The notes: a model not told the origin generated them from the sequence alone. A DNA stretch of 64,000 nucleotides from Sphingomonas rosea (GCF_039538065.1 NZ_BAABBR010000001.1:558001-622000); one strand, 5' to 3'. Positions 9,144-19,756 are shown, counted from the stretch's first letter. Made by a program: numbers and translations.

Positions 9144-10588
9144 TCGTCGAGTTCGTCGCCCGCGATCCGGACCACGTGCAGCACGTTGGTCGAACCGGCC
9201 TTCCCGAACGGCACGCCCGCAAGGACGATGATCTGGTCACCCTGCCCGCCGAGCTGGTGGCGAAGCGCCATGCGCTTGGCCTTGCCGACCATCTCCTCGA
9301 AGCTCGCGACGTCGCGGGTGTGGACCGCGTGGACGCCCCAGACGAGGCCCATGCGCCGCGCCACGCTCTTGCTCGCGGTCATCACCAGAAGCGGCACCGG
9401 GCCGCGTTCGCGCGCGATCCGGCGCGCGGTCGAACCGGTCGAGGTGTAGCAGACGAACGCCGCCACCTTGACCGTGGTCGCGATGTTGCCGGCGCTTTCG
9501 GCCAGCGCGTCGGCGGTGGTCGCCTCGGCCGGGGTCGCGGTGAAGTGGACGCGAGCGGCGTAGTTCGGGTCCATTTCGACCGTCCGGCCGATCCGGTCCA
9601 TCATCGCCACCGCTTCGACCGGGAACTGCCCGGCGGCGCTTTCGGCCGACAGCATCACCGCATCGGCACCGTCGTAGATCGCGTTGGCGACGTCGCTCAC
9701 CTCGGCCCGCGTCGGGGTCGGCGAGGTGATCATGCTCTCGAGCATCTGGGTCGCGACGACCACCGGCTTGCCGAGCTCGCGGGCCCGGGCGACGATCTGC
9801 TTCTGGAGCGGCGGGACTTCCTCGGCCGGGAGCTCGACCCCGAGATCGCCGCGGGCGACCATCACCGCATCGGCATGCTCAAGGATTCCCTCGAGCCGCT
9901 CGATCGCCGCGGGCTTCTCGATCTTGACCATCAGCGCGGCGCGGTCGCCGATCAGCGCGCGCGCCTCGATCACGTCTTCGGCCCGCTGGACGAACGACAG
10001 CGCGATGTAATCGGCATTCTGCGATAATGCGAACTGGAGGTCGTCGCGGTCCTTTTCGGTCAGCGCAGGGATCGGGACCAGCACGTCGGGGACGTTGACG
10101 CCCTTGTTGTCGCTAACCTTGCCGCCGACCTCGACGATGGTCTCGATGCGGTTGGCCGAGACCGCCGCGGCGCGAAGCCGGATCTTTCCGTCGTCGATCA
10201 GGAGCTGGTCGCCCTCGCGCACCGCCGCAAACAGCTCGGGATGCGGAAGCTCGACCCGCTCGGCGGTGCCGGCAACGTTGCTGTCGTCGAGGATGAAGCG
10301 CCCGCCGCTCTCGAGGAATGCTTTGCCGCCCTCGAATCGCCCGACCCGGAGCTTGGGCCCCTGAAGGTCGAACAGAATCGTCGTCGGGCGCTTATATTCT
10401 TCCTCGAGCGAGCGGATGGTCTGGACCAGCAGCGCCTTCGACGCCTGATCGCCATGGCTCATGTTGATCCGGAAGGCGTCGGCCCCGCAGTGCATGAGCT
10501 TCGCGATCATCTCGCGATTGTCCGACGCGGGCCCGAGGGTCGCCAGGATCCTGACCTTGCGTCCACGCGGACCGACCGACTTCGCCAC
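9128..10588 (-). CDS. pyk: Pyruvate kinase
   Basis: Pyruvate kinase, the last step of glycolysis (phosphoenolpyruvate + ADP to pyruvate + ATP). Motifs: [15 protein letters not shown] at the start, [22 protein letters not shown] with the catalytic Lys, [10 protein letters not shown] and [10 protein letters not shown] choose the GTG at 10588 (486 residues): GAGGTG lies about 7 bases upstream, an excellent Shine-Dalgarno, and the protein then begins just before the conserved core. An ATG at 10621 or a TTG at 10630 would add 11 or 14 residues and would lie on top of the likely -10 box. The 3' end overlaps nnrD, which runs the other way. Confidence 0.95.
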   Translation of the reverse strand: MAKSVGPRGRKVRILATLGPASDNREMIAKLMHCGADAFRINMSHGDQASKALLVQTIRSLEEEYKRPTTILFDLQGPKLRVGRFEGGKAFLESGGRFILDDSNVAGTAERVELPHPELFAAVREGDQLLIDDGKIRLRAAAVSANRIETIVEVGGKVSDNKGVNVPDVLVPIPALTEKDRDDLQFALSQNADYIALSFVQRAEDVIEARALIGDRAALMVKIEKPAAIERLEGILEHADAVMVARGDLGVELPAEEVPPLQKQIVARARELGKPVVVATQMLESMITSPTPTRAEVSDVANAIYDGADAVMLSAESAAGQFPVEAVAMMDRIGRTVEMDPNYAARVHFTATPAEATTADALAESAGNIATTVKVAAFVCYTSTGSTARRIARERGPVPLLVMTASKSVARRMGLVWGVHAVHTRDVASFEEMVGKAKRMALRHQLGGQGDQIIVLAGVPFGKAGSTNVLHVVRIAGDELDDYGVS

Positions 10589-10616
10589 TTTACCCACCTC
10601 TTTATGTTGCCCTGTC

Positions 10617-10644
10617 GCCATAGCGGCCAACGCCCTGACTTCAA
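10617..10644 (-). promoter_or_regulatory. Candidate sigma-70 promoter of pyk
   Basis: On the minus strand TTGAAG (10644-10639) and TATGGC (10622-10617) are separated by 16 bases. Transcription would start near 10610, leaving a leader of about 20 bases with GAGGTG before the GTG at 10588. This spacing supports the internal GTG start of pyk. Confidence 0.4.
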
Positions 10645-10712
10645 CCGCTTGGCGGGGTCAGCCCACTAGCCTAAGGGGCGCGCCGCATACCTATTCACCG
10701 GGAGAGGGAATC

Positions 10713-10955
10713 ATGTCCGACGGCAACGTCGCCGCCGACCAGCTGCGCTTGTTCATCGAGCGCATCGAGCGGCTCGAAGAAGAAAAGAAGGGTGTCGCCG
10801 ACGACATCAAGGACGTCTACGCCGAGGCCAAGGCCAACGGCTACGACACCAAGACCATGCGGCAGGTCGTCCGCCTCCGGAAGATGGAGAAGCACGCCCG
10901 CGACGAGGCCGATGCCTTGCTCGAAACCTATCGCAATGCGCTGGGCCTGCATTAA
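10713..10955 (+). CDS. gapR: GapR-type nucleoid-associated protein (DUF2312)
   Basis: An 80-residue DUF2312 protein. In Caulobacter, GapR binds overtwisted AT-rich DNA ahead of replication and transcription forks. The sequence begins [19 protein letters not shown] and continues [18 protein letters not shown] and [17 protein letters not shown], the coiled coil and DNA-binding helices of the family. The length is typical. The ATG at 10713 is preceded by GGGAGAGGGA. It is divergent from pyk and followed 24 bases later by the ybjQ homologue. Confidence 0.93.
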   Translation: MSDGNVAADQLRLFIERIERLEEEKKGVADDIKDVYAEAKANGYDTKTMRQVVRLRKMEKHARDEADALLETYRNALGLH

Positions 10956-10979
10956 GATCGGACGCAAAGGGGGACCGTC

Positions 10980-11300
10980 ATGATCATTACCACCACCTCG
11001 ACGCTCGAGGGCCGTCCGGTTCGCGACTATCTCGGCCTCGTCGGGGGCGAGGTCATCGTCGGCGCCAACGTCTTCAAGGATGTGCTCGCCTCGATCAGCG
11101 ACTTTCTCGGTGGCCGCTCGGGCGCCTACGAAAGCTCGATCCAGGAAGCCCGCGCGCAGGCGATGCAGGAGATGGAAGCCTCGGCCCGCCGGCTCGGCGC
11201 CGACGCGGTGATCGCGGTCGACTTCGACTATGAAGTCATCGGCAAGAACGGTTCGATGCTCATGGTCTGCGTCTGCGGCACGGCAGTCCGGCTCGGCTGA
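10980..11300 (+). CDS. YbjQ family protein (UPF0145)
   Basis: A 106-residue protein of the YbjQ/UPF0145 family, which forms small oligomeric rings of unknown function. Family signatures are [33 protein letters not shown] and a C-terminal [15 protein letters not shown]. It sits between gapR and a DUF1003 gene, with only 2 bases before the latter. There is no signal peptide or membrane segment. Function cannot be inferred. Confidence 0.9.
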   Translation: MIITTTSTLEGRPVRDYLGLVGGEVIVGANVFKDVLASISDFLGGRSGAYESSIQEARAQAMQEMEASARRLGADAVIAVDFDYEVIGKNGSMLMVCVCGTAVRLG

Positions 11301-11302
11301 GC

Positions 11303-11881
11303 ATGGCCGGTCAGACCACCACGGCTGACCTCATCGAGCGGCTTCTCACCCGCTCGGACATCGATATCGGCGAGGAGGAGAAACGGGTCCTCGCCGCCAT
11401 CGCCGCCGGTACGGCGAGCAGCCGCGACGTCAACGACGAAGCTTCGGCGCGGTCCAGTTTCGGCGACCACCTGTCCGACCGGGTGGCCGCGGTCGGGGGC
11501 AGCTGGGGCTTCATCATCGGCTTTGCGGTGGTGCTGTTCGGCTGGATGCTGCTCAACAGCGGTGTGCTGAACCGGGTCGGCCTCGCGTTCGACCCCTATC
11601 CGTACATCTTCCTCAATCTGATGCTCTCGACCCTGGCCGCGATCCAGGCCCCGATCATCATGATGAGCCAGAACCGGCAGGCCGCGAAGGACCGGCTGGC
11701 CGCGCAGCTCGATTATGAGACCAACCTGCGCGCCGAGCTCGAACTGCTCCGTCTCCATCACAAGGTCGACGAACTGCTCGCGGCCAGGGCCGAGGGCGAG
11801 CTTCGCGACCTCCATGCCAAGGTCGACCGGCTGCTTGCCGGGCAGGCGCCGACGATTGAGCCCGGGCCCCAAGCTGGCTAG
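11303..11881 (+). CDS. DUF1003 membrane protein
   Basis: A 192-residue DUF1003 protein. After a soluble N-terminus there are two membrane helices, about residues 71-91 ([20 protein letters not shown]) and 100-118 ([18 protein letters not shown]). The family hallmark IMMSQNRQA follows, then a long amphipathic C-terminal helix (residues about 135-182) with [21 protein letters not shown]. The C-terminal segment probably forms a coiled coil in the cytoplasm. It begins 2 bases after the ybjQ homologue. Molecular function is unknown. Confidence 0.9.
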   Translation: MAGQTTTADLIERLLTRSDIDIGEEEKRVLAAIAAGTASSRDVNDEASARSSFGDHLSDRVAAVGGSWGFIIGFAVVLFGWMLLNSGVLNRVGLAFDPYPYIFLNLMLSTLAAIQAPIIMMSQNRQAAKDRLAAQLDYETNLRAELELLRLHHKVDELLAARAEGELRDLHAKVDRLLAGQAPTIEPGPQAG

Positions 11882-11914
11882 AGGCGTCCGCGACATTTTC
11901 TCAGCGGGACACCC

Positions 11915-12658
11915 ATGGCCGGCCATTCCAAATTCAAGAACATCATGCATCGCAAGGGCGCGCAGGACAAAAAGCGCTCGGGCATGTTCTCCAAGCTCAG
12001 CCGCGAAATCACCGTCGCGGCCAAGATGGGCCTGCCCGATCCCGACATGAACCCGCGTCTTCGCGCCGCGGTCAACGCCGCCAAGGCGCAGTCGATGCCC
12101 AAGGACAATATCCAGCGCGCGATCGACAAGGCGAGCAAGGGCGACGCGGAGAATTACGAGGAAGTGCGCTACGAGGGCTATGGCCCCAATGGCGTCGCGA
12201 TCATCGTCGAGGCGCTGACCGACAACCGCAACCGCACCGCCACCAACGTCCGCACCGCCTTCTCCAAGAACGGCGGCAATCTCGGCGCGAGCGGCAGCGT
12301 CGCCCACGGCTTCGAGCGGCTCGGCCTGATCGAATATCCGGCCAGCGCCGGCGACGAGGACAAGGTCATGGAAGCCGCGATCGAGGCCGGCGCCGACGAC
12401 GTCCAGAGCGACGAGGACGGCCACCAGATCTGGACCCAGACCGACGGCATGCACGATGTCGCAAAAGCGCTCGAGGCGGCGCTCGGCGAAGCCTCGGCGG
12501 TCAAGCTGGCGTGGAAGCCGACGCTGACCACCGAAGTCTCGGGCGACGCGGTCGCCAGCCTGATGAAGCTGGTCGACGCACTCGAAGACGACGACGACGT
12601 CCAGACCGTCTGGGGCAATTACGACATCTCGGACGACGAGCTGGCGAAGCTCGGCTGA
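11915..12658 (+). CDS. yebC: YebC/PmpR family regulator
   Basis: A 247-residue YebC-family protein, beginning [18 protein letters not shown] and containing [10 protein letters not shown] and [19 protein letters not shown]. Members act as DNA-binding regulators, and some as translation factors at polyproline stretches. The length is full. It lies 11 bases before ruvC, the usual alphaproteobacterial order yebC-ruvC. The call is certain at family level; the target process is not evident from sequence. Confidence 0.95.
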   Translation: MAGHSKFKNIMHRKGAQDKKRSGMFSKLSREITVAAKMGLPDPDMNPRLRAAVNAAKAQSMPKDNIQRAIDKASKGDAENYEEVRYEGYGPNGVAIIVEALTDNRNRTATNVRTAFSKNGGNLGASGSVAHGFERLGLIEYPASAGDEDKVMEAAIEAGADDVQSDEDGHQIWTQTDGMHDVAKALEAALGEASAVKLAWKPTLTTEVSGDAVASLMKLVDALEDDDDVQTVWGNYDISDDELAKLG

Positions 12659-12669
12659 GCGCTGCCCCG

Positions 12670-13155
12670 ATGATCATCCTCGGCCTCGACCCCAGCCTGT
12701 CCTCGACCGGCTGGGGCGTGATCCGGGCCGAGGGCAACCGCCTCGCACATGTCGCGAACGGCCAGATTAAGACCAGGCCGAATGCGCCCATGCCCGAGCG
12801 CCTCGCGGCCCTCGCGGGCGCGATCGAGGCGGTCGTCTCCGAGCACCGCCCGACCGCGGCCGGCGCCGAGGAAGTGTTCGTCAACCAGAACCCCGCCTCG
12901 ACCCTCAAGCTCGCGCAGGCGCGCGGGGTGGTGCTGATGTGCATGGGCCGCGCCGGCATCGCGGTCGGCGAATATGCCCCCACCCTCGTCAAGAAGGCGG
13001 TGGTCGGAACCGGAGGCGCGTCCAAGGACCAGGTTCACGCGATGGTGAAGATCCTGCTCCCTGGCGTCAGGATCGCCGGCGAGGACGCCTCGGACGCCCT
13101 CGCCGTCGCCATCACCCACGCGCATCATCTGGCCTCGGCAAGGCGCCTCGGCTGA
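12670..13155 (+). CDS. ruvC: Crossover junction endodeoxyribonuclease RuvC
   Basis: A 161-residue Holliday-junction resolvase. Acidic catalytic residues lie in [14 protein letters not shown] (Asp7), [11 protein letters not shown] (Glu near 68) and [15 protein letters not shown] near the C-terminus. In most relatives ruvC, ruvA and ruvB are adjacent. Here an alpha/beta hydrolase gene on the opposite strand ends 3 bases after ruvC and separates it from ruvA by about 1 kb. RuvA therefore needs its own promoter. Confidence 0.96.
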   Translation: MIILGLDPSLSSTGWGVIRAEGNRLAHVANGQIKTRPNAPMPERLAALAGAIEAVVSEHRPTAAGAEEVFVNQNPASTLKLAQARGVVLMCMGRAGIAVGEYAPTLVKKAVVGTGGASKDQVHAMVKILLPGVRIAGEDASDALAVAITHAHHLASARRLG

Positions 13156-13158
13156 GGG

Positions 13159-14034
13159 TCAGGCCTCCGCGCCAGCCAGCTCCGCCTGCCGCTCGCCCAC
13201 CTCGCGGCCCTCGATGAACGCCAGGAGATCGGCGTTGATCACATCGGCGTGGGTGGTCGCCATGCCGTGCGGGAAGCCCGGATAGATCTTGATCCGCCCG
13301 TCCTTGAGCAGCTTGATCGAACGCAGCGCCGAGATTCGGTAGGGCACGATCTGGTCGTCGTCGCCATGCATGACGAAGACCGGCACCTCGATCTTCCTGA
13401 GGTCGTCCGAGAAATCGGTCTCGGAAAAGGCCTTGATGCAGTCATACTGGGCCTTGATCCCGCCCATCATGCCCTGCCGCCACCAGTTGCGGATGACGCC
13501 CTCGATCGGCTGCACACCGTCGCGGTTGAACCCGTAAAAGGGCCCCGAGGCGACATCGAGATAGGTCTGGGCGCGATTGGTCGCGACACCCGCGCGGTAG
13601 CCGTCGAACGCCTCCATCGGAATGCCCTCGGGATTGTCCTCGCCGACCAGCATCCGCGGCGGCACCGCGCCGAGGATCGCCGCCTTGGCGACCCGCCCCG
13701 GCTCGGCCCGAGCGACATAATGGACGACCTCTCCGCCGCCGGTCGAATGACCGACATGGACGGCGTTGCGCAGGTCGAGATGCGCGGCCAGCTCGATCAG
13801 GTCGGCGGCATAGGTGTCCATCTCGTTTCCGTGGGTGGTCTCTTCCGAACGGCCATGCCCGCGGCGGTCGTGGGCGATCACCCGGTAGCCCTTGTTCAGG
13901 AAGAACATCACCTGCGCGTCCCAGTCGTCGGCGCTGAGCGGCCAGCCGTGATGGAAGGCGATCGGCTGGGAGTCCCTCGGCCCCAGATCCTTGAAGAAGA
14001 TGCTCGTCCCGTCGCTGGTCGTGAACCTCGGCAT
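13159..14034 (-). CDS. Alpha/beta hydrolase (haloperoxidase/arylesterase-like)
   Basis: A 291-residue alpha/beta hydrolase. The oxyanion region is [12 protein letters not shown], the strand-4 region [10 protein letters not shown], and the nucleophile elbow [12 protein letters not shown] (Ser near 98). The acid is likely in [10 protein letters not shown], and the His in [12 protein letters not shown]. The overall pattern matches the non-haem chloroperoxidase/arylesterase group; its substrate is not predictable. It lies on the minus strand between ruvC and ruvA, ending 3 bases from ruvC and starting about 130 bases from ruvA, so it interrupts the ruv operon. Confidence 0.88.
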   Translation of the reverse strand: MPRFTTSDGTSIFFKDLGPRDSQPIAFHHGWPLSADDWDAQVMFFLNKGYRVIAHDRRGHGRSEETTHGNEMDTYAADLIELAAHLDLRNAVHVGHSTGGGEVVHYVARAEPGRVAKAAILGAVPPRMLVGEDNPEGIPMEAFDGYRAGVATNRAQTYLDVASGPFYGFNRDGVQPIEGVIRNWWRQGMMGGIKAQYDCIKAFSETDFSDDLRKIEVPVFVMHGDDDQIVPYRISALRSIKLLKDGRIKIYPGFPHGMATTHADVINADLLAFIEGREVGERQAELAGAEA

Positions 14035-14167
14035 GACATGCTCCTTTCGCTTGGGTCCCCACCCCGGCGACTCGTGCCTTGCTCACCATAACATGTCGGG
14101 CATCGAACATTGTGACAGTGCTGCGGGGCCTCGACGGCATGGGGGGCAGCCCGCTACGAAACGCAGC

Positions 14168-14761
14168 ATGATCGCCCGCCTCGTCGGCAACCTCGTCGAA
14201 ACCTCGCCCGACAGCGCCGTCATCGACGTGCGCGGCGTCGGCTATCTGGTGCTCGCCAGCGGCAAGACGCTGGCCGCGCTGCCTGCGCCCGGCGGTGAGG
14301 TCATCCTGCTGACCGAGCTTCAGGTCCGCGAGGATTCGATGACCCTCTTCGCCTTCGGTTCGGCGGCCGAGCGCGAGGCCTTTCGCCAGTTGACCAGCGT
14401 CCAAGGCGTGGGCGGCAAGGTCGCGCTGGCGATCCTCACCATCCTCACCCCCGACGAACTCGCCCGCGCGGTTTCGGCGGGCGACAAGGCGATGATCGCC
14501 CGGGCGAGCGGGGTCGGCCCCAAGCTCGCCCAGCGCATCGCGCTCGAGCTCCAGGGCAAGCTCGGCCTCCCCGCCGCCCTCGCGCCCGGCATCCCCGCGG
14601 CCACCGGCGGCTTCACCAACGACGCCATGTCCGCCCTCGCCAACCTCGGCTTCAAGCCCGCCGAAGCCAGCGCTGCCGTCGCCCGGGCCGCCGAAGAGCT
14701 CGGCCCCGACGCGACCCTCGACGCGCTGGTCCGCCTCGCGCTTCGCAAGGCCGCCAAATGA
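14168..14761 (+). CDS. ruvA: Holliday junction branch migration protein RuvA
   Basis: A 197-residue RuvA, which binds Holliday junctions as a tetramer and loads the RuvB motor. It begins [20 protein letters not shown], has the OB domain, the helix-hairpin-helix segments [13 protein letters not shown] and [16 protein letters not shown], and a C-terminal RuvB-binding domain ([18 protein letters not shown]). The stop overlaps the following GFA gene by 4 bases (ATGA). Its promoter probably lies in the gap shared with the divergent hydrolase. Confidence 0.95.
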   Translation: MIARLVGNLVETSPDSAVIDVRGVGYLVLASGKTLAALPAPGGEVILLTELQVREDSMTLFAFGSAAEREAFRQLTSVQGVGGKVALAILTILTPDELARAVSAGDKAMIARASGVGPKLAQRIALELQGKLGLPAALAPGIPAATGGFTNDAMSALANLGFKPAEASAAVARAAEELGPDATLDALVRLALRKAAK

Positions 14762-15171
14762 GCGAGCATCGCGCCTCCTGCCGCTGCGGCCAGCTTCATG
14801 CGGTCGCGTCGGGCGATCCCGTCCGGGTCTCGGCCTGCCACTGCCTCAATTGCCAAAAGCGGAGCGGCAGCGCCTTTGCGGTCCAGGCGCGCTGGCCATC
14901 GGACAAGGTCACCATTGCCGGGGACGCCCATGTCTTTCGCAAGGTCGGCGACAGCGGCAACTGGGCGACCTTCCATTTCTGCCCATCCTGCGGGTCCGAC
15001 CTCTACTTCACCAACGGTGGGCCCTCGGTCCACCCGGCGGTCGCCGACAGCCTCGCCATTCCGCTCGGCGCTTTCGACGACCCCCATTTCTTGACGCCGC
15101 AATTCTCGATCTTCGAAAGCCGCAAGCACAAGTGGCTTGAAGTCACCGGCGACGGGATCCACCACGACTGA
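14758..15171 (+). CDS. GFA family (CENP-V/GFA zinc domain) protein
   Basis: A 137-residue protein with the GFA fold. Zinc-binding cysteines are in [20 protein letters not shown] and [13 protein letters not shown]. The name comes from glutathione-dependent formaldehyde-activating enzyme, but most members have no shown activity. It overlaps ruvA by 4 bases, and its stop overlaps the ruvB start by one base. It is therefore embedded in a coupled ruvA-ruvB unit, an unusual place for it. Function in this setting is unknown. Confidence 0.9.
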   Translation: MSEHRASCRCGQLHAVASGDPVRVSACHCLNCQKRSGSAFAVQARWPSDKVTIAGDAHVFRKVGDSGNWATFHFCPSCGSDLYFTNGGPSVHPAVADSLAIPLGAFDDPHFLTPQFSIFESRKHKWLEVTGDGIHHD

Positions 15172-16196
15172 TGGCCTCCGACCCCTCGCCCCTCACCACG
15201 CCCGAGCGCACCGCCGAGGACGTCGACGCCGCGCTCCGGCCGAAGCACCTCGACGAATTCGTCGGCCAGCAGGGCGCGCGCGAAAACCTGCGCGTCTTCA
15301 TCGCCGCCGCCAAGGCGCGGGGCGAAGCGCTCGACCACGTCCTCTTCTTCGGCCCGCCGGGGCTCGGCAAAACCACCCTCGCGCAGATCGTCGCGCGCGA
15401 AATGGGCGTCGGCTTCCGCGCTACCTCGGGCCCGGTCATCGCCAAGTCGGGTGACCTTGCCGCGCTGCTCACCAACCTCGAGGACGGCGACGTCCTGTTC
15501 ATCGACGAAATTCACCGGCTCAATCCGGCGGTCGAGGAAGTCCTCTATCCTGCCATGGAGGACCGGGCGCTCGATCTCGTCATTGGCGAGGGGCCGTCGG
15601 CGCGCTCGGTCCGGATCGACCTTCCCCGCTTCACCTTGGTCGGCGCGACCACCCGGCAGGGGCTGCTCACCACCCCGTTGCGCGACCGGTTCGGCATTCC
15701 GGTCCGCCTCAACTTCTACACCGTCGAGGAACTCGAAAAGGTCGTCGCCCGCGCCGCCATCCTGCTCGGCGCCCCGGTCAGCCCCGACGGCGCGCACGAG
15801 ATCGCCCGCCGCAGCCGCGGCACCCCGCGAATCGCCGGCCGCCTGCTCCGGCGGGTCCGCGACTTCGCCCATGCCGCGGGCGCCGAGACCATCGATGCCG
15901 CCACCGCCGACCGCGCACTCGGCCGGCTCGAGATCGACGCCCTCGGGCTCGACGCCATGGATCGCCGCTACCTCCACATGATCGCCGATCTCTATGGCGG
16001 CGGCCCGGTCGGGGTGGAGACGCTCGCGGCCGGCCTCAGCGAGCCCAGGGACACGATCGAGGACGTGATCGAGCCCTACCTCATTCAGCTCGGCCTCATC
16101 GCCCGGACTGCACGCGGGCGCTGTCTCAACGGCAAGGCCTGGACCCATCTCGGCCTGACGCCGCCCGCGGGCACCTCGAGCGGCCTGTTCGACTAG
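15171..16196 (+). CDS. ruvB: Holliday junction DNA helicase RuvB
   Basis: A 341-residue AAA+ motor for branch migration. It shows the N-terminal [12 protein letters not shown], Walker [14 protein letters not shown], Walker [12 protein letters not shown], sensor region [21 protein letters not shown], and the C-terminal winged helix with [17 protein letters not shown]. The length is standard. The ATG overlaps the GFA stop by one base (TGATG), so its translation is coupled. The next gene starts 10 bases later. Confidence 0.96.
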   Translation: MASDPSPLTTPERTAEDVDAALRPKHLDEFVGQQGARENLRVFIAAAKARGEALDHVLFFGPPGLGKTTLAQIVAREMGVGFRATSGPVIAKSGDLAALLTNLEDGDVLFIDEIHRLNPAVEEVLYPAMEDRALDLVIGEGPSARSVRIDLPRFTLVGATTRQGLLTTPLRDRFGIPVRLNFYTVEELEKVVARAAILLGAPVSPDGAHEIARRSRGTPRIAGRLLRRVRDFAHAAGAETIDAATADRALGRLEIDALGLDAMDRRYLHMIADLYGGGPVGVETLAAGLSEPRDTIEDVIEPYLIQLGLIARTARGRCLNGKAWTHLGLTPPAGTSSGLFD

Positions 16197-16206
16197 GAGA
16201 ATAAGC

Positions 16207-17325
16207 GTGTCGCTTCTGCTTGCCATCGCCGCCCAGGCTGCCGCCACCCAGGCCACGCCCGCCGCCGTCGCACCCGATTATGAAAAGGACGCGAGCTGGA
16301 TCTGCCTGCCGGGCCGCCGCGACGTCTGCTCGACCCCGCTGGCGACCACCGCGCTGAGCAAGAACGGCTACGGCTCGAACGGCCTCAGCACAATTGCATC
16401 GAACCCGAAGCTCGACTGCTTCTACGTCTACCCGACCGTGAGCCAGGACCGCGGGTTCAACAGCGACCTCAAGCCCGACCTCGAGACCGGCGCGACCCTC
16501 ACCCAGTTCGCGCGCTTCGCCGGCGTCTGCCGGACCTTCGCTCCCATCTACCGCCAGATGACCTCGGCGGCGATTGGGGCGGCCGCGCTCGGCCGGGACC
16601 TCACGCCCAATTTCGAGGTCGCCTATGGCGACGTTCGGAGCGCCTTCCGCAACTTCCTCGCCACCCGCGCCAAGGGCCGGCCCTTCGTCCTCGTCGGCCA
16701 CAGCCAGGGGAGCTGGATGCTGCAGACGCTGATCGCGCGCGAGATCGAGGGCAAGCCGGCGGCGCGCCAGATGGCGCTTGCGATCATCCCCGGCTTCAAC
16801 GTGCTGGTGCCCGAGGGCAAGCTCGTCGGCGGGACCTTCGCCTCGACCCCGCTCTGCACCCGCCTCGGCCAGAAGGGCTGCGTCGTGGCGTATTCGAGCT
16901 ACCGGACCAACAACCCGCCGCCGCCGGGCGCGTTGTTCGGCTATGCGGCCAAGCCCGGCTTCACAGTCGCCTGCACCAATCCCGCCGCGCTGGGATCACG
17001 GGGCTGGGCACCGCTCGACAGCTATTGGTACACCCGCTCCGAGCTGCCCGTGCCCGGCGGTCCGATCAGCTGGTCGAGCGAGGGCAAGCCGCCAACACCC
17101 TTCGTCCGCACCGAGGGCCTCGCCTCGGGCCGCTGCGTCAATGCCGGCCCGCGCGGCTACCTCGAGATCCGCACCAACGTCACGCCGGGCGCCAAATGGA
17201 CCGACCGGATCGGCGGCGAAGTCGGGCTCGGCGGCTTCTTCATCCCCGGTTGGGGGATGCATCTCGCCGACGTGTCCGCACCGCAGGGTAATCTCATCCG
17301 GCTGGTCGAGGCGGTTGCCCGCTAG
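16207..17325 (+). CDS. DUF3089 alpha/beta-hydrolase-like exported protein
   Basis: A 372-residue DUF3089 protein. The first 16 or so residues (SLLLAIAAQAAATQA) could be a short signal peptide. Signatures: CFYVYPTVSQD, FAPIYRQMT, GHSQGSWMLQTLIARE with the nucleophile Ser near 163, and the C-terminal GWGMHLADVSAPQGNL with a likely catalytic His. The GTG at 16207 has AGGAGA about 7 bases upstream. It follows ruvB closely and converges on the HTH gene, with stop codons overlapping in CTAG at 17322-17325. Substrate unknown. Confidence 0.87.
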   Translation: MSLLLAIAAQAAATQATPAAVAPDYEKDASWICLPGRRDVCSTPLATTALSKNGYGSNGLSTIASNPKLDCFYVYPTVSQDRGFNSDLKPDLETGATLTQFARFAGVCRTFAPIYRQMTSAAIGAAALGRDLTPNFEVAYGDVRSAFRNFLATRAKGRPFVLVGHSQGSWMLQTLIAREIEGKPAARQMALAIIPGFNVLVPEGKLVGGTFASTPLCTRLGQKGCVVAYSSYRTNNPPPPGALFGYAAKPGFTVACTNPAALGSRGWAPLDSYWYTRSELPVPGGPISWSSEGKPPTPFVRTEGLASGRCVNAGPRGYLEIRTNVTPGAKWTDRIGGEVGLGGFFIPGWGMHLADVSAPQGNLIRLVEAVAR

Positions 17326-17528
17326 TCGGCCAGCCAGAAAAGCTCCTCGACCGGTCGCTCGAGGGCGAGGGCGAGCTTCAGCGCCAGGACGGTCGAGGGC
17401 ACGAACACCCCGTTTTCGACCGTGTTGATCGTCTTGCGAGTCACCGCGCAGCGTTCGGCGAGCTCGGCCTGGGTCAGGCCAAGCGCTCCGCGCCGCTCCT
17501 TGAGGCGATTGCCGAGCCGGTCGCTCAT
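17322..17528 (-). CDS. XRE-family HTH transcriptional regulator
   Basis: A 68-residue protein that is almost only a helix-turn-helix domain: LKERRGALGLTQAELAERCAVTRKTINTVENG, then ALALERPVEELFWLAD. It belongs to the small Cro/CI-like group often paired with membrane-protein genes. It overlaps the upstream membrane protein gene by 4 bases, so the pair is one unit. A strong palindrome at the promoter of the pair (18073-18095) is the likely binding site. Autoregulation is inferred from that arrangement. Confidence 0.9.
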   Translation of the reverse strand: MSDRLGNRLKERRGALGLTQAELAERCAVTRKTINTVENGVFVPSTVLALKLALALERPVEELFWLAD

Positions 17529-18061
17529 GCCTCCAGCCCGCGCTGCGCGGCGCGTTCAAGCATGAGGAACTGCAGGAGGCCGATGCCGAGGCTGAGGCTG
17601 ATCACCAGGTGCAGCGCGCCGCGCACGCTGATCGGGGCGACCGGCATCATGGTATAGACGAGCGCGCCCAGCCCGACCGCAGCGATGAACGCGCTTCGGG
17701 TCGCGATCAGCCGATTCATCCGCGTGCTCTCGTCGTCGATCATGTCGCGCAATGCCTTCGGTGCGAACCAGAAGCCACGGGTGACGAGCAGCAGCATCAG
17801 CAGCAGGGTCAGCACCGCCCACGCCCCGATCTTGACGTGATCGACGGCCCGTTCGCCATCGACGGCCGCAAAGTAGATCGCCTGCTGCGACAGATAAATC
17901 ACCAGCACCGCAGGCAGCATTCGCATCCTCCGCTGCTCATATCGCTCGGCCTGTTCCCCGAGGCTTTCGGCCGGGCGGCGGCGGTCGCGCAGTTTGGCAA
18001 AGAGCACCAGCAAAAGGGCGAAACCGATGCCGACCAACAGCCCCCACGAATAATCGCTCAT
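17525..18061 (-). CDS. Multi-pass membrane protein paired with HTH regulator
   Basis: A 178-residue protein with about five membrane helices: near residues 5-22 (GLLVGIGFALLLVLFAKL), 49-66, 75-95 (WAVLTLLLMLLLVTRG), 125-142 and 150-168. Between helices are basic or acidic loops. I do not recognise a family. The ATG at 18061 is chosen because AGGAG lies 8 bases upstream; an ATG at 18148 would read through the promoter and operator. It precedes and overlaps the HTH gene. Such pairs often tune membrane or stress responses, but nothing here shows which. Confidence 0.75.
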   Translation of the reverse strand: MSDYSWGLLVGIGFALLLVLFAKLRDRRRPAESLGEQAERYEQRRMRMLPAVLVIYLSQQAIYFAAVDGERAVDHVKIGAWAVLTLLLMLLLVTRGFWFAPKALRDMIDDESTRMNRLIATRSAFIAAVGLGALVYTMMPVAPISVRGALHLVISLSLGIGLLQFLMLERAAQRGLEA

Positions 18062-18072
18062 CACAAACTCCT

Positions 18073-18095
18073 GTAACCTGTAAGTTACAGGTAAC
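18073..18095. promoter_or_regulatory. Palindromic operator of the HTH/membrane-protein unit
   Basis: A 23-base inverted repeat. Arms GTAACCTGTAA and TTACAGGTAAC flank one central G, with 10 of 11 positions pairing; the inner 17 bases (18076-18092) are perfect. It lies 12 bases upstream of the membrane protein ATG and covers the -10 region of the promoter below, which is the layout of a repressor site. The likely binder is the 68-residue XRE protein of the same operon. Confidence 0.7.
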
Positions 18096-18117
18096 CTTCG
18101 CGTTACTTCGCTGTCAA
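18089..18117 (-). promoter_or_regulatory. Promoter of the HTH/membrane-protein unit
   Basis: A perfect -35 box TTGACA on the minus strand (18117-18112) is followed after 17 bases by TTACCT (18094-18089), a weak -10 that falls inside the palindrome. Transcription would start within or just past the operator. Confidence 0.5.
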
Positions 18118-18171
18118 GCGGTGGTTCAAGCGGGGTTTCGTCGCACATCCGGCACGGCTAGAGGCTCGGTC

Positions 18172-18632
18172 ATGGCGTCACCCTACGACCGGCCCTATCG
18201 CGGCGGCTTCGTTCGCGCGGAGCATCGCTTCGCGCTCACCGTCTACTTCGAGGACACGGACACCGCCGGCATCGTCTATTACGCCAATTATCTGAAGTTC
18301 ATGGAGCGCGCCCGCTCCGATATGCTGCTCGCCGCGGGCATCGACCAGCGCGGGACGCTCGAAGCGGGTATTGGCGTCTATGCCGTGGCCGAGGCGCATG
18401 TCCGCTACGTTCGGCCGGCCAAGCTCGGCGACGACCTCGTGATCGTCTCGACCCTCGAGGAAGTCCGCGCCGCCTCGGTCCGGATTCAGCAACGGGTCAT
18501 GCGCGGCGACGAACTCTGCGCCGAAGGACGGATCACCGCCGCCTTCCTCACTCTGGACGGCCGGCCGACCCGCCAGCCGCGCGAATGGGTCGGGGTGTTC
18601 GAGGCGATCCGCAACAGGAAGAAGGAACAAGA

Positions 18633-18636
<4 letters not shown>
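18172..18636 (+). CDS. ybgC: YbgC-type acyl-CoA thioesterase (tol-pal cluster)
   Basis: A 154-residue hotdog-fold thioesterase. The catalytic motif is [30 protein letters not shown] (Asp near residue 27), followed by [15 protein letters not shown]. YbgC hydrolyses acyl-CoA or acyl-ACP and is the standard first gene of the tol-pal cluster. I start at the ATG at 18172; a GTG at 18121 would add 17 residues and reach towards the divergent promoter. The stop overlaps tolQ by 4 bases. Confidence 0.92.
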
Positions 18637-19321
<685 letters not shown>

Positions 19322-19322
<1 letters not shown>

Positions 19323-19756
19323 TGGGCGCCCAGGTCGGAACCCGCCGCCGGGGCAAGCGCCGCGCGCCGGTGGCGGACATCAACGTGACGCCGCTCGTCG
19401 ACGTCATGCTGGTGCTCCTGATCATCTTCATGGTCACCGCCCCGCTGCTCGTCTCGGGCGTGCCGGTCGACCTTCCGCAGAACCGCGCCGCCCCCCTCGA
19501 CCAGCAGGTCCAGCCGGTGCAGGTCTCGCTCGACGCGCAAGGCGCGATCTACATCGACGACCAACCAATTTCCGAGGCCGCGCTTCCCCAGCGTCTCGCC
19601 GCCATCGCCGCCGAGCCCGCCCCGCCCGAGGGCCGCCGCATCTATCTTCGTGCCGACCGCAGCCTCGATTATGGCAAGGTGATGGGCGTGATGGGCGAGC
19701 TTAACCGCGCCGGCCTGAACCGCGTCGCCCTCGTCAGCGTGGGCGAGAGCCGGTGA
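19322..19756 (+). CDS. tolR: Tol-Pal system protein TolR
   Basis: A 144-residue ExbD/TolR protein with one N-terminal helix. The block DINVTPLVDVMLVLLIIFM holds the proton-path Asp27. The periplasmic part follows, with QNRAAPLDQQVQPVQVSLD and DDQPISEAALPQRL. The length is typical. Its start overlaps the tolQ stop by one base, and its stop overlaps the GTG of tolA by 4 bases. Confidence 0.95.

Noticed and set aside
18121..18171. Earlier GTG start for ybgC
   Set aside because: It would extend the protein with 17 residues of no family similarity and reach the divergent -35 box. The ATG at 18172 is better.
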